Under the pieces are notes generated by a model. It made no database searches. It had not been told where the DNA came from and worked only from the letters and a program-made list of their open reading frames with translations. Made by a program: the position numbers and the translations under genes. Below, piece after piece: positions 4,669 through 13,540 of a DNA stretch of 21,396 nt (position 1 is its first letter; each line of letters starts with the position of its first letter). Source of the DNA: a virus; the IMG/VR virus record IMGVR_UViG_3300005733_000002, positions 1 to 21,396 of that record. The stretch is one strand, 5' to 3'.

Positions 4669-5754
4669 CTAGTACCATTTTCCCATGAAAAAAGCATCGA
4701 ATGGATTATCAGTAGATCCATTTGCGACAGAAGAAATTGTTATCCTAACACTGTTTGTTGTTTTTATATCATATGTACCATCAGAGACAGCCGGCCCAGT
4801 GGCTGAAACGTCGCCAGTGTAGTCTATGTTTGCAAAATCAACAGGGAAAGAAAATACGTCCCTTGCGTAGTAAGTAGTGCCAGACGTAGTGCCAAAAGAG
4901 TTTGTTGATGCGCCCGACTGATCTATCAACCCGCTGAATCTTATAATCTGAGACCCATCCTCCCATCTAGTCCATTCCCCATTCGCATTCGATCCGCTCT
5001 CAACTTTACGACTAACAACAAAATCCGCCCCGTCAAAGGTGCAGACTGTCTCGACATCGGTACGAATAAACCCAGCAGGCAATGCCACGCCAGTTGGCGT
5101 AATGCAATCAATAGCCGCGCCGCCGTCTACTTGGATGGTTGTCGCTCCGGTGTTTGTAGCGCTTGCTTGAAAACGGAACTCCATGCCCGAGGTAAGCGCA
5201 GGACTAGGAATACAATTAGCACTCGTTAGAGTGATAGCATCAGCAGTACCACCATACGTCATATAATTACCAGAACGTGCATATAACGCCGCCGCTTCAT
5301 TCATAATAACGAATTCTGAACCGTTGTATTCAGCAGTGATAAGTCCATCGATAAAGCCAGCAGGTACATCTCCACCCATGGGAGTGATACAGTTTTTAGC
5401 AGCCTGCCCATCTACAGCGATAGTGGCCGATCCGGTATTAGGTGTTGTCGCTAAGAACCGATAACGCATGCCCGCTATAAGAGTACCAGCCGCCGCAAGG
5501 TTCGCACTCGTAAGCGTGATCGCGTTAGCTGTACCCCCGTACGTCATGTAATCGCCCAACTGAGCGCCACGCCAAGCGTAGTCGCTCAGCATCACTTTAT
5601 CGCTAGTAGTATCCGCGCTCGATGCCTGTACGAGTTTTGAGGCGGCGTTTTCTGATACAGCAAAGTTTGAGTTTACCTTTGTCATTGCTGTGCGCAGTCC
5701 GTCACCGTTGCCAGAGCCCGGTGCTGTGCCTGTGTCTAGTGTTTCTATTGCCAT
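4669..5754 (-). CDS. Tail fiber / receptor-binding protein with two tandem repeats (361 aa)
   Basis: The N-terminal 60 residues (Gly-rich head and TAMTKVNSNF helix) resemble fiber attachment segments. Two repeats of about 83 residues follow (69-151 and 164-247), each starting YMTYGGTA(N/D)AITLTSAN and containing CITP and PAGFI. The C-terminal domain begins with GEWTRWEDGSQIIRF (259-273), a motif common at the start of terminal beta domains of phage fibers, and ends in an aromatic FFMGKWY. It lies right after another fiber gene and the tip protein, the usual place for host-recognition proteins. Start at ATG 5754 with AAGGA six bases upstream. Receptor unknown, probably a surface glycan. Confidence 0.75.
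   Translation of the reverse strand: MAIETLDTGTAPGSGNGDGLRTAMTKVNSNFAVSENAASKLVQASSADTTSDKVMLSDYAWRGAQLGDYMTYGGTANAITLTSANLAAAGTLIAGMRYRFLATTPNTGSATIAVDGQAAKNCITPMGGDVPAGFIDGLITAEYNGSEFVIMNEAAALYARSGNYMTYGGTADAITLTSANCIPSPALTSGMEFRFQASATNTGATTIQVDGGAAIDCITPTGVALPAGFIRTDVETVCTFDGADFVVSRKVESGSNANGEWTRWEDGSQIIRFSGLIDQSGASTNSFGTTSGTTYYARDVFSFPVDFANIDYTGDVSATGPAVSDGTYDIKTTNSVRITISSVANGSTDNPFDAFFMGKWY
5014..5550 (-). repeat. Tandem protein repeat units inside the fiber gene
   Basis: Two diverged copies (5302-5550 and 5014-5265) encode about 83 residues each with the shared blocks YMTYGGTA, AITLTSAN, TPNTG/TNTG, CITP and PAGFI. They are separated by a short linker. Similar repeats in fibers lengthen the shaft and often change number between related phages. 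Confidence 0.7.
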
Positions 5755-5763
5755 GTTTGTTCC

Positions 5764-6522
5764 TTATACTGTGTATGAGATTGTGAAGCCGTCAGTGGTA
5801 GTATCAAGATGAGCAGACCCGCCTTCATCAAAGCTGCGATAATAAAACGCAAAGCCGCCAAGCGAGCTAACTACAACCCTTTTCGAATAGTTAGTACCTA
5901 ATACGTAATTGTTACTACACAATGTAGAAGGGCGAGCCCATTCTGGGATAAATCCATTTAAGCTGCCAGGGAAAGCGGAACTACTATGTGAAAAACTGCC
6001 ACTTATAACCACAAGATTCCCAACTCTAGCCACGGTGCACGATCCGCTTGTTAGATCGTTGCTAGGTGCAACTATGGTTTCGCTGTTAGAGTAAATAGCC
6101 TCACTTTCAATTAAATCTAAAGTTCTTGTATCAGATTCGTCTTTTGTATAAACCTCACTCTTCCCGTAAACATCCATATAATCACGAGCAATGGCGTAAT
6201 TGGTAAGGCCAACCAGATTGCCCGCCTTGCTTAAATACCCACTGGAAACATCTGCAACACTCGGCACGCTCAGCGCAGCCCTTGCACCTTCGGCAGTACT
6301 AGCGCCAGTGCCGCCGCCTGTAATGCTAATTGGCACATTCTGAAAAGCAGATCCATCCCATCGCTGAAACCGTCCGTCTAAAAACTGCACAGCATTCGTT
6401 TTTTTGTTTAGCGCGTTGCCGTAAGACATCGTGCTAACGACTTCCATCTGCGCCCTAATCTCTGGCAGTATGTCAACATACGGATCGCCTGAAATTGTCG
6501 GTTTATTAAAATCAGCAGCCAT
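5764..6522 (-). CDS. Tail fiber protein (252 aa)
   Basis: The ATG shares one base with the stop of the tip-protein gene (TAATG) and follows AGGGG. The N-terminal region ends in a fiber hallmark, ITGGGTGAST...GARAAL (residues 67-84), which is found before trimeric shaft segments in many tail fibers. A short linker with KSEVYTKDESDTRTLDLIESEA may form a coiled coil (about 120-142). The C-terminal 110 residues are strand-rich (GSCTVARVGNLVVISGSFSHS and onward), consistent with a trimeric beta head domain. Position between tip protein and second fiber supports a host-recognition role. Confidence 0.75.
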   Translation of the reverse strand: MAADFNKPTISGDPYVDILPEIRAQMEVVSTMSYGNALNKKTNAVQFLDGRFQRWDGSAFQNVPISITGGGTGASTAEGARAALSVPSVADVSSGYLSKAGNLVGLTNYAIARDYMDVYGKSEVYTKDESDTRTLDLIESEAIYSNSETIVAPSNDLTSGSCTVARVGNLVVISGSFSHSSSAFPGSLNGFIPEWARPSTLCSNNYVLGTNYSKRVVVSSLGGFAFYYRSFDEGGSAHLDTTTDGFTISYTV

Positions 6523-9500
6523 TATACGCCCCTAGCATTCCACGATACCTCGCCTGTATCCAATTCATTTCCGTCACTATCAAAAAGATACACATAGAAC
6601 CCCGCAGGGTTAGGCGTATCAACAAAATAATATATTGCGTTTTTAAAACTTGTGCTGTTAGCTGAAACAGTTATAGACTGAACATCAACAAATGGTATGT
6701 TAAATAACACCTGTGTTCCGCCTGTGCTGCTAACCGTAACGCGCCCAGCATCTGTCCTTAACTTAACGTCAAGTCTAACACGTAGCGCATTTATGCGCAT
6801 AAGGTCAAGGTCTGACGTGCTCGTAATATCAACACGCACGCGAACGTACCGGAAATTAATCCCGATTGTTTCAAGACCTACGACATCCGTGTAAGTAATG
6901 CCATCCTGAGAATAACCAATTGTATAAACTGCATCTGGCGCGCCGGACAATATATCAACGTCTGGTGTTAGCTGTATGCGTGATAACGATAGTTCTCCTA
7001 AGTAGTCTTGCACAACCTCCAAGCTTGCGCTTGACGGTGTAGGTTGTAGATATCCGTTATAACCGTTGTTTATGTGTAATTGCTGTATAGACTGATAATC
7101 ATCATCAATAGTCATCTCACTGTCTATCGTGATAGTGTCATTATCAATAGTCGTGGGAACCGTGTGGCCCGGCAACTTCTCGAAATGTTCTGCCCATGTT
7201 TCTGTCGTATTGGCAGGGCCTACATAGACATATTGAGTATCGCTGTCAATTGTCACTGCTTCGCTATCAATAGTGACCTCTTCACTATCAATAGTAACGC
7301 CCGGGCTTATCGTGTCAGCCATATTGACAACTGTAGCCGTGGCTAAATTTAAATTAGCATCCGACTGCAACACAAAATCAGGCGGCTGATCCACGTTTGC
7401 AGTAATACCAGCGGCCACGCCTGCGTTACCGTTCACGTCGATGCCTCGTACCCAATATTTATAGGTGCCCTTGGTTGACTCCATGATCTGTGCGCCAGTG
7501 CCCGTCACTGTCAGAATTAACGAGCTAGAATCAAACGTGTCACCTCGACGTATCTCGTAACCTGAAATACTGAACGATGTTGTAGCATCGGCCCAGCGTA
7601 GCGACACGAAATTATCAATAACATCCGCTGTCACAGGTGCGGGGGATTTAGGCGCTAATATGTTGATCTGCGCTTCACTTGCGTTCTGTGAGTAGTTACC
7701 GCTGGTGTCTATGGCCTTAATGAATACGTTTTCTGTACCAGTTGGGCGTGTTTCCCATGCCCAGTTTAATGACTTGGTTTTCTCTAGCACTGTGCCAGAA
7801 TCCCAGTCTAAGCCTAATCTAATCTCGTACTGATCAACGTCGATGTCTGGTATTTCGTCCCAGCTAAGTTCTATGCTGAACGGTCTTACGGTGCCTTTGA
7901 AGTTCGTCACGTCACTAGGCGGTGCTTCTTTACCCTTAATGCTGTAGTTAATAGTCGTCCACGGCGACACGGCACCGATTGAGTTCACAGCACGAACACG
8001 GAATATCCAGCTACCTACTTGTAAGTCATCGAATTTAAACTCAGTGCCGCCAATATATGAGCTAAACACCCTGTACGGGCCGCCCTCGTAAGAGCCTTCA
8101 AGCTGGTAGTGGTTGGCGGTGTTATCACCTGCCACCCATGAGAACGCAGCGCGTGCCTTAACAGCCGCGGTTGTGTTGGCCTCGTAGAGTGATTCCTCGA
8201 TGGCAAAGCTCGTAGGTTTGTTTACTACGCTTGGATCTGGCAGCGTTAAGAATGGCGGCACTACAGTGGCCAGTGCGTCACCTTCTTCCCATGAATAGAT
8301 ATCTGGTGAGTCTTCTCGAAGCGTTACGTTCACACCGCTTTGCGGGCTAATTGTGCGAGCGACAACGCGGAATACTTTTTCGCTCCATCCAAGTGACGAG
8401 TAATTCAATTTTACACGCGAACCTACGCCGTATTGAAGCAATCGATAGCGGCCGTTAAACGTAACAGTGATACCACGGCGCGATTGCTCCAGTGCGATCT
8501 TAGACAGTCTACGGCATTGGGTGCCTGAACTAACTAGCTGGTAGTCGATTGACTGCTGCAATACTTCGCGGTCTTCGGCTTCGTAGTTCGGTGTTTGAAT
8601 CGACGGGTATTCGACCTGTTCGTATCCGGTCGCCTTGTCGATATACGTACCGACAACCGTGTTCATTTTGTCTTGCTTGTTATTGCCTGTGACGATTTCA
8701 ATGTCGCTAATAATATCGCTTTCGTCAATAATGGCATTAGCCTCAGGTGGCACGTAAACAGACGGCACGGCTTTGTATACGCCAGCCTCACGACTTGGAT
8801 ATATACCTGAGTTGACAGCCATCTTGGTGAATGCTTGAAGCTTAGATCCATTACGCATTAGCGTACCGTTCAATGCAAAGCGTTTCTCAGTTGTGCCATC
8901 TGCGGCGGCTACTTGTTCGTCGGCTATGTCCGCTGCATCGGCCCATGAATCCATGTCAATCAAAGATGGCGATAGTTTGCGCTCGGTTAACAAGAAATCT
9001 AGCATACATAGGGCAGCATTGTCCGTGTAGCCCGTCGTATCAGTGCGCGGGTCGTATATTGTGTTTTTGCCTTTTACCGTGGCGGTTATTGTGGGGATTG
9101 AGGTGAAAACCTCTTCGTCGTATATCAGTGCTACATAAATATAAGCAATCTCGTCGTACAAGTATCCATCGTCGCCTTGTCCCACAAGTACATTAGATAA
9201 GGCGCTATTAAGGCCAGTTTGTGGCTGCTTAAATACAAACGCTTTCCCGTCGAACTTTTCGTCAGTGATAATAGTGTCATTAATATAAACGTCGCCAATC
9301 TCTTCGCATGAATGGCCAGCTACCGCCAATACCATTCTGAGAACCTTGTCATCCGAGCCAGTTGTTGTAATGTATATTACCTGACCACCTACGCGAGCCT
9401 CACCGTAGATGATGCGACGCGGATTCGTTGGGCCTCGGCTGTTCACTTTACGGTCTTGGTAGTCAATATCTGGCGTAAGCGCTTTAATGAGCTCATTGCC

Positions 9501-9629
9501 AAGGTATGAGAGTATATCATTACCCAAGGCAACAAACGGATTAACAAGATAGTCAAGCCCAGTTGCGCTTACCGCTCCACCAAGTGCGCCTTTACTGTAA
9601 AGCGGATCTAAGTCCTTAAGTGATGCCAC
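6522..9629 (-). CDS. J: Tail tip / host-specificity protein (gpJ-like, 1035 aa)
   Basis: The largest protein of the window, it starts at GTG 9629 with AGGGG six bases upstream. The N-terminus has a hydrophobic stretch (residues about 15-55), then RGPTNPRRIIYGEARVGGQVIY, typical of gpJ-like tip proteins. A Phage-tail_3-like region covers roughly residues 270-440. At least three fibronectin type III domains follow (about 460-750, e.g. PSDVTNFKGTVRPFSIELSW and SPAPVTADVIDNFVSLRWAD). A linker with repeated VTIDSE motifs and a beta-rich C-terminal region complete it. Length is close to lambda gpJ. It closes the tail tube tip and probably contacts the receptor. It lies between the hub gene and the fibers. 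Confidence 0.88.
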   Translation of the reverse strand: MASLKDLDPLYSKGALGGAVSATGLDYLVNPFVALGNDILSYLGNELIKALTPDIDYQDRKVNSRGPTNPRRIIYGEARVGGQVIYITTTGSDDKVLRMVLAVAGHSCEEIGDVYINDTIITDEKFDGKAFVFKQPQTGLNSALSNVLVGQGDDGYLYDEIAYIYVALIYDEEVFTSIPTITATVKGKNTIYDPRTDTTGYTDNAALCMLDFLLTERKLSPSLIDMDSWADAADIADEQVAAADGTTEKRFALNGTLMRNGSKLQAFTKMAVNSGIYPSREAGVYKAVPSVYVPPEANAIIDESDIISDIEIVTGNNKQDKMNTVVGTYIDKATGYEQVEYPSIQTPNYEAEDREVLQQSIDYQLVSSGTQCRRLSKIALEQSRRGITVTFNGRYRLLQYGVGSRVKLNYSSLGWSEKVFRVVARTISPQSGVNVTLREDSPDIYSWEEGDALATVVPPFLTLPDPSVVNKPTSFAIEESLYEANTTAAVKARAAFSWVAGDNTANHYQLEGSYEGGPYRVFSSYIGGTEFKFDDLQVGSWIFRVRAVNSIGAVSPWTTINYSIKGKEAPPSDVTNFKGTVRPFSIELSWDEIPDIDVDQYEIRLGLDWDSGTVLEKTKSLNWAWETRPTGTENVFIKAIDTSGNYSQNASEAQINILAPKSPAPVTADVIDNFVSLRWADATTSFSISGYEIRRGDTFDSSSLILTVTGTGAQIMESTKGTYKYWVRGIDVNGNAGVAAGITANVDQPPDFVLQSDANLNLATATVVNMADTISPGVTIDSEEVTIDSEAVTIDSDTQYVYVGPANTTETWAEHFEKLPGHTVPTTIDNDTITIDSEMTIDDDYQSIQQLHINNGYNGYLQPTPSSASLEVVQDYLGELSLSRIQLTPDVDILSGAPDAVYTIGYSQDGITYTDVVGLETIGINFRYVRVRVDITSTSDLDLMRINALRVRLDVKLRTDAGRVTVSSTGGTQVLFNIPFVDVQSITVSANSTSFKNAIYYFVDTPNPAGFYVYLFDSDGNELDTGEVSWNARGV

Positions 9630-9638
9630 TGAATACCC

Positions 9639-10190
9639 CTAATCCCAATATGATGAAGCTGGCCAAATTATATCACGACCAGCTATCTCACTTACGTGGT
9701 TTAGGCAGTTGTCATTTGGATTTATGCGACGCTGCGCTTCATCTGTGTAAAGCTGTTCGATGTTTCTGTCCCAGTCTGCTAGATCGTCTTTGACTGGTAT
9801 TGTAATCATGGCGCTGTTGCCCTGTGAGATTGTTGGCGGCTGCATAAAGCCTTCTACCCTGTGCATTTCACCGATTAGCTCACCATCAACAAATACAACT
9901 TGGATTACCGAGCAGCGCCTATTGATAATATTCTCGCCCAGAAATTTAGCCAGGATAACCGGGTCAGCGCCACCTATGCCGATTTGGTATTCGCTCGGGT
10001 CTAATTGGTCGTTTTCTTCTGCGTCAGCAAGTGATCCGATAGCACCAAGAAATGTGTAGTCTTCACCGTCAAATGTGGCGCCATTGGGATTAGTTGTGTA
10101 CCTTATCGTTCCGCTGTCTAATTCAAACGTGACTAGAAATCGAATATCAAAGTGACTGCCTTCGAGCGCTTCAATTACTGATATATCCAT
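9639..10190 (-). CDS. Tail tip/hub assembly protein (183 aa, DUF2163-like)
   Basis: The ATG shares a base with the TGA of the distal tail gene (TGATG). The protein has strand-rich segments with motifs found in tail-hub proteins placed between Dit and J: FDIRFLVTFELDSGTIRYTT near the start, GEMHRVEGFMQ in the middle (about 107-117), and IPVKDDLADWDRNIEQLYTDEAQ with a C-terminal NDNC and HVSEIAG. The DUF2163/lambda gpL class is the closest family I can name, without certainty. Position just before the gpJ-like gene supports a role joining the tube to the tip. No signal peptide or membrane segment. Confidence 0.65.
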   Translation of the reverse strand: MDISVIEALEGSHFDIRFLVTFELDSGTIRYTTNPNGATFDGEDYTFLGAIGSLADAEENDQLDPSEYQIGIGGADPVILAKFLGENIINRRCSVIQVVFVDGELIGEMHRVEGFMQPPTISQGNSAMITIPVKDDLADWDRNIEQLYTDEAQRRINPNDNCLNHVSEIAGRDIIWPASSYWD

Positions 10191-11338
10191 CAGAAGTCCT
10201 CAATAATCGAAAGCGTTGTGTTGTATATAACGGGTGCTGACACTTGCAGCCTGCTTTGGTCGTCTGATTCTAGTCGTGCAGTGAAAAATGGGTTTTCAGT
10301 CTCAATCGCATTGCCATCTGCAGGGCTCGACCTTAACTGCGGTGAAATAGGTATCGTTGCGCCTGCACGGTACTTAGCTGGCCAGTCGGTTGCTTTGCCG
10401 AAGAAGGCGGCTTGACAATGTACAGTGTCGCCAACAGATGGGAAGCCTGTAGCTGTACCGGATGAGTTGACATCCCACAGGTATATCTCGCTCCTTAGTG
10501 TCGCTTCGCTTGACTGTATATCTAGTTTTACTTGAATAAGCTTCCAGCCTGAGCCAAGATTAATATTATTAAATTCTGCTCCTCCTGTTGTTGAGGTATT
10601 TAAAGTACTTAAATTGACGTAACTATTGTCAAGTTGAGCATCAGTGCTTCTTGTAATAACCCTGATTCCTATATCTGTCCCAGCTATCTCTTTGATTATG
10701 AAGCAAGTATAATAAAACCCATTTGGTGGAGTGGTTAAGTAATTTAGGGTATTTATCTGGCAAAAAGTTGACGCTAGTACTTCAAACTCCCCAACGAAAC
10801 TTTCTCCACTAGGGTTGCTCTCGGTAATAGAAGTATATGCTAAGTCTGGATCACTAGCCCCGCTCCACCCACTCGGATCAAACGGACTAGGCATGTAGTT
10901 CGTTTCTTCGTACTCGATATATGTCTCGTCATTGGTTGAAACGTCATCGGTAACAATCTTCATTTCACCGTTAAGAGTGATGTAGTCACCTGCTGCTAAT
11001 AGCAAATCCTGATCAGCATCCCAGCCTTTTGTTAGTAGTGATTTACCAGTCTGCCCAGCGCCATCGACTACGCCTGAACCTAATCTTGTGCCTTGGTTGT
11101 CGGCAGATGCGGGGTAGTAATTGAAACGACCCGACACGCCCTCTTGATTGAATATAAACGCGCGCAACTTTCTAGCGTCGGCACCGTTTCGGTTGCTGAA
11201 CGTTGGGGTGCAATTCCATTTTGCGCCAATTAATGAAGCTGTTTGGGTTTCGCCAGTCAGTGGAGAATCATACACCTGATTATTTGCAATAAGCGAAATT
11301 TCTTCTGAATCTGGTTCTATATCTGGGAAGTCTGCCAT
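10190..11338 (-). CDS. Distal tail protein (Dit-like) with inserted beta-sandwich domain (382 aa)
   Basis: The first gene after the tape measure; start TAATG overlaps its stop. N-terminal residues 1-150 contain a Dit-like beta region (IGAKWNCTPTFSNRNGADARK, WDADQDLLLAAGDYITLNGE). The C-terminal segment (about 335-382: IPISPQLRSS, NPFFTARLESDDQSR) matches the end of the same type of protein. Between them (about 150-325) lies a strand-rich insert (FVGEFEVLASTF, GWKLIQVKLDIQSSEATLR) that looks like a carbohydrate-binding-module-like beta sandwich, as in so-called evolved Dits. Role: ring joining tail tube and tip, with possible adhesion to cell-surface sugars. The domain assignment rests on pattern and position. 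Confidence 0.65.
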   Translation of the reverse strand: MADFPDIEPDSEEISLIANNQVYDSPLTGETQTASLIGAKWNCTPTFSNRNGADARKLRAFIFNQEGVSGRFNYYPASADNQGTRLGSGVVDGAGQTGKSLLTKGWDADQDLLLAAGDYITLNGEMKIVTDDVSTNDETYIEYEETNYMPSPFDPSGWSGASDPDLAYTSITESNPSGESFVGEFEVLASTFCQINTLNYLTTPPNGFYYTCFIIKEIAGTDIGIRVITRSTDAQLDNSYVNLSTLNTSTTGGAEFNNINLGSGWKLIQVKLDIQSSEATLRSEIYLWDVNSSGTATGFPSVGDTVHCQAAFFGKATDWPAKYRAGATIPISPQLRSSPADGNAIETENPFFTARLESDDQSRLQVSAPVIYNTTLSIIEDF

Positions 11339-13137
11339 TACCTTAATCCTACCGCTTTAGCCATTTGTCCGCCGTTTCGTGTATTCTGTGCAGCAGATGA
11401 TACCGCTAGTTGTTTAAACATGGGCAGCATTGACATAATCTCAGCTCGCACAGTTCCGGCCACGCCTGCTGATATTTGGAATATTTGCTGGGTGGTTTGC
11501 GTGTTGCTGTTCATAGCATGGTTTGGTGTTATGTTTCCGCCTTGACTGCCAATTTGCAATAGCTCCGGCCCATTCTCACCAACAAGATACTGGCCCCCAG
11601 CTTGTACTTGACCACCTGCTACACGCGCTTGGTATTCTTGTCCTTGTATCTTGGCAATTTGTACTGCTGCGACCGCTCCAATTGATACAGCCAAAGCTGG
11701 GCCTAATGGGCCACCTTCTGCTAACGCCTTTATTGAAGCTAATGCCGCAGCTATTGCAGCCTGAGCACTTGCTAAGTTCTTGTACGCTTGAAACTGCTTC
11801 TCGCCACCTTCTGCAGCAATAGACGCAAGATTACCAAATAACGAGCCAGCAGATGACAGAGCGGCCTCTTCTCCTGCCGTTAATATCTCATTCTTTTGCT
11901 TTTGCGTTTTTTCTTCAATAGAGACTAATTCGGATTGAAGTTTATTAGCGTTATCTATACGAAGTTGATCATACTTGGCTTGATCTATTAGGCCGCGGTC
12001 ATTCGCATCCTGAATAATCTTGTTTCTATTCTCGAAAGCAATGGCAGCACGTGCAGCAGGATCGGCTTGTTGTGTTTCGACCTTTTCTAATTCCTGTTCA
12101 AGTTTCGCGTTTTCCTCAATAACTTTAGCTTTTTCTTTTTCTGCATCTATTGTTTTTTGTATGGCTAATGCCGCATTGATCTCGGCCTCTGTCGCTCCAG
12201 CTTGTGTAAACTGGCGCTTCAGTAGAGCTTCTTCGCTCATTGTAATAGTTGCAAGCTCATCGCCTAATGCTGCAATTAGAGTTTTTACATTCTCAACACG
12301 TCCGCGCTCTACACCGCCGACATCTTCTTGCTCATCTTTGTATTTTTTAATCGCTTGACTAGATGTTTGAACAATGGCTGTTTGCTCGTTTATCAATCTA
12401 GATAGCTCTGTTGCACGTAGACCAATACCACCCTGAACACGTAACAGCTCTTTTTCTTCTGCTATATATTCTTTTAGCTTGGTCTTCGCTTCGTCTCGTA
12501 TTTTTGTTTCTTCTGCGATTCGCTTGCTAATATCATCACGAGCAAGTTGTTTCTGTTCGTATGTTGCGCGTTTGTATTCGTCCGTAAGATCGCGTACTTT
12601 TTCCAATAGGTCTTCGGTTGCGTTCTCTGCGCTAAACAGTGTTGAAATAAGCGGCCCAGCTATCGCACCAACAGTAACACCAATAGCACCAACAATAGCA
12701 CCAGCAGGGCCAAAAACTGAGGCAATTTGACCGAATTGTTGAGTAAATACACGACCAGCATTAGTCCCAGCTTCCAATTGAACTGCAACGTCTTGCGCTT
12801 GCAAGCCAAGCTGTCCTATTTTGTAGGTTGCATTGCCGGAGGCTGCGCCAGCTTTCTTGGTATTACTGACAAATGTATTCGCTTGAACATTTGCCTTGGA
12901 TGTTGCTACGGCTGCGGCATTTTGTGCGGCAGCGGCTTGCTTAGCTTCGCGCTCAACAGCATCAGTTGAAGCGGCTAGGTTTTTGTTTGTAGTATCAAGT
13001 TTTTTATTAGCACTGGTTAGCGTTGACTCAGCCGTTTCCAGTTTTTTCGATGTCGCTATTAGTTTGTTTTCTTCTGACACAGCAGAGCTTAAACCGCTAG
13101 TATCAACCTTAAAACCAAGCTCTGCAATATCAGTCAT
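11338..13137 (-). CDS. Tail tape measure protein (599 aa)
   Basis: The protein has a long helical, Ala/Lys/Glu/Gln-rich N-terminus with heptad patterns (residues 20-100) and a hydrophobic segment (about 135-170, VFGPAGAIVGAIGVTVGAIAG). A long coiled-coil middle follows (190-430), then a second hydrophobic region (about 455-500) and a conserved lambda-type tail with GGQYLVGENGPELL (about 510-527). It follows the chaperone pair and overlaps its stop by eight bases. It sets tail length during assembly. At about 0.15 nm per residue it would predict a tail near 90 nm, short for a siphovirus. No peptidase domain seen. GAGG stands five bases before the ATG. Confidence 0.9.
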   Translation of the reverse strand: MTDIAELGFKVDTSGLSSAVSEENKLIATSKKLETAESTLTSANKKLDTTNKNLAASTDAVEREAKQAAAAQNAAAVATSKANVQANTFVSNTKKAGAASGNATYKIGQLGLQAQDVAVQLEAGTNAGRVFTQQFGQIASVFGPAGAIVGAIGVTVGAIAGPLISTLFSAENATEDLLEKVRDLTDEYKRATYEQKQLARDDISKRIAEETKIRDEAKTKLKEYIAEEKELLRVQGGIGLRATELSRLINEQTAIVQTSSQAIKKYKDEQEDVGGVERGRVENVKTLIAALGDELATITMSEEALLKRQFTQAGATEAEINAALAIQKTIDAEKEKAKVIEENAKLEQELEKVETQQADPAARAAIAFENRNKIIQDANDRGLIDQAKYDQLRIDNANKLQSELVSIEEKTQKQKNEILTAGEEAALSSAGSLFGNLASIAAEGGEKQFQAYKNLASAQAAIAAALASIKALAEGGPLGPALAVSIGAVAAVQIAKIQGQEYQARVAGGQVQAGGQYLVGENGPELLQIGSQGGNITPNHAMNSNTQTTQQIFQISAGVAGTVRAEIMSMLPMFKQLAVSSAAQNTRNGGQMAKAVGLR

Positions 13138-13498
13138 TCTTGCCTCGTTTACGTCTACGCGCAGCTAATGCGGCGTGATTAACTTGTGTATGGTCAGCCC
13201 AAGGCGCTGTAGCATCATTGGCTAGTGATAATCTGTGCTGCGACAAATAAGCGCATGATAAATCAATTAATGCGCGTAATTCCATCTTATTCAAACGCTC
13301 ACCAGTAACGGCTTGCCATGCTGCTAGGTCATCCCACATGATCGGTCTATTGCCTTGACCAGTGACAACCAGTGGCCCCACATCAAATAGGTAGTCGCCA
13401 AGATAACTAAGGTCACCCGGTTCCGGTTCACCGCCAACCCAAGTGACGCAACGGGGGTCTGCTGCGCCTTCTGGTGTGGTATGTAAAAAAGCTTTCAT
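13130..13498 (-). CDS. Tail assembly chaperone T-like region, made mainly as -1 frameshift fusion
   Basis: This 122-residue frame (with an ATG at 13498) holds DLAAWQAVTGERLNKMELRALIDLSCAYL, a motif typical of the second tail chaperone of G/GT pairs, and a basic C-terminus (AARRRKRGKND). Upstream of the ATG the same frame stays open through the end of the G-like gene, and the ATG has no good ribosome binding site. I therefore infer it is expressed as the C-terminal part of a 258-residue fusion (13905 to 13130) through the slippery site at 13534-13540. The fusion would coat the tape measure protein and recruit tube subunits. It ends eight bases inside the tape measure gene. Confidence 0.8.
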   Translation of the reverse strand: MKAFLHTTPEGAADPRCVTWVGGEPEPGDLSYLGDYLFDVGPLVVTGQGNRPIMWDDLAAWQAVTGERLNKMELRALIDLSCAYLSQHRLSLANDATAPWADHTQVNHAALAARRRKRGKND

Positions 13499-13501
13499 CT
13501 T

Positions 13502-13540
13502 AGCCCAGAGCGTTAGTTGCTCTAGGCTTTTCCGAAAAAA
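13502..13540 (-). promoter_or_regulatory. Programmed -1 ribosomal frameshift signal (slippery heptamer plus hairpin)
   Basis: The heptamer T-TTT-TTC (13540-13534) lies in the correct frame of the G-like gene (codons TTT, TTC), 12 bases before its TAG. After a 5-base spacer the mRNA can form a 10-pair stem, AGCCTAGAGC (13528-13519) with GCTCTGGGCT (13511-13502), one G-U pair, and a 7-base loop. A -1 shift continues as R-K-S-L-E-Q-L-T-L-W-A-K into the downstream frame without a stop. Slippery site, spacing and stem are all within the standard range. Confidence 0.88.

Noticed and set aside
9760-10059. Long open frames on the plus strand inside structural genes (for example 9760-10059, 11523-11822, 12020-12358)
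   Set aside because: They lie opposite clear structural genes, lack ribosome binding sites and encode Ser/Leu/Arg-rich sequence typical of antisense shadows.
13502-13528. Stem AGCCTAGAGC/GCTCTGGGCT as a transcription terminator
   Set aside because: No T-run follows the stem, and it lies inside the coupled chaperone genes at the right distance from a slippery site, so a frameshift stimulator is the better reading.
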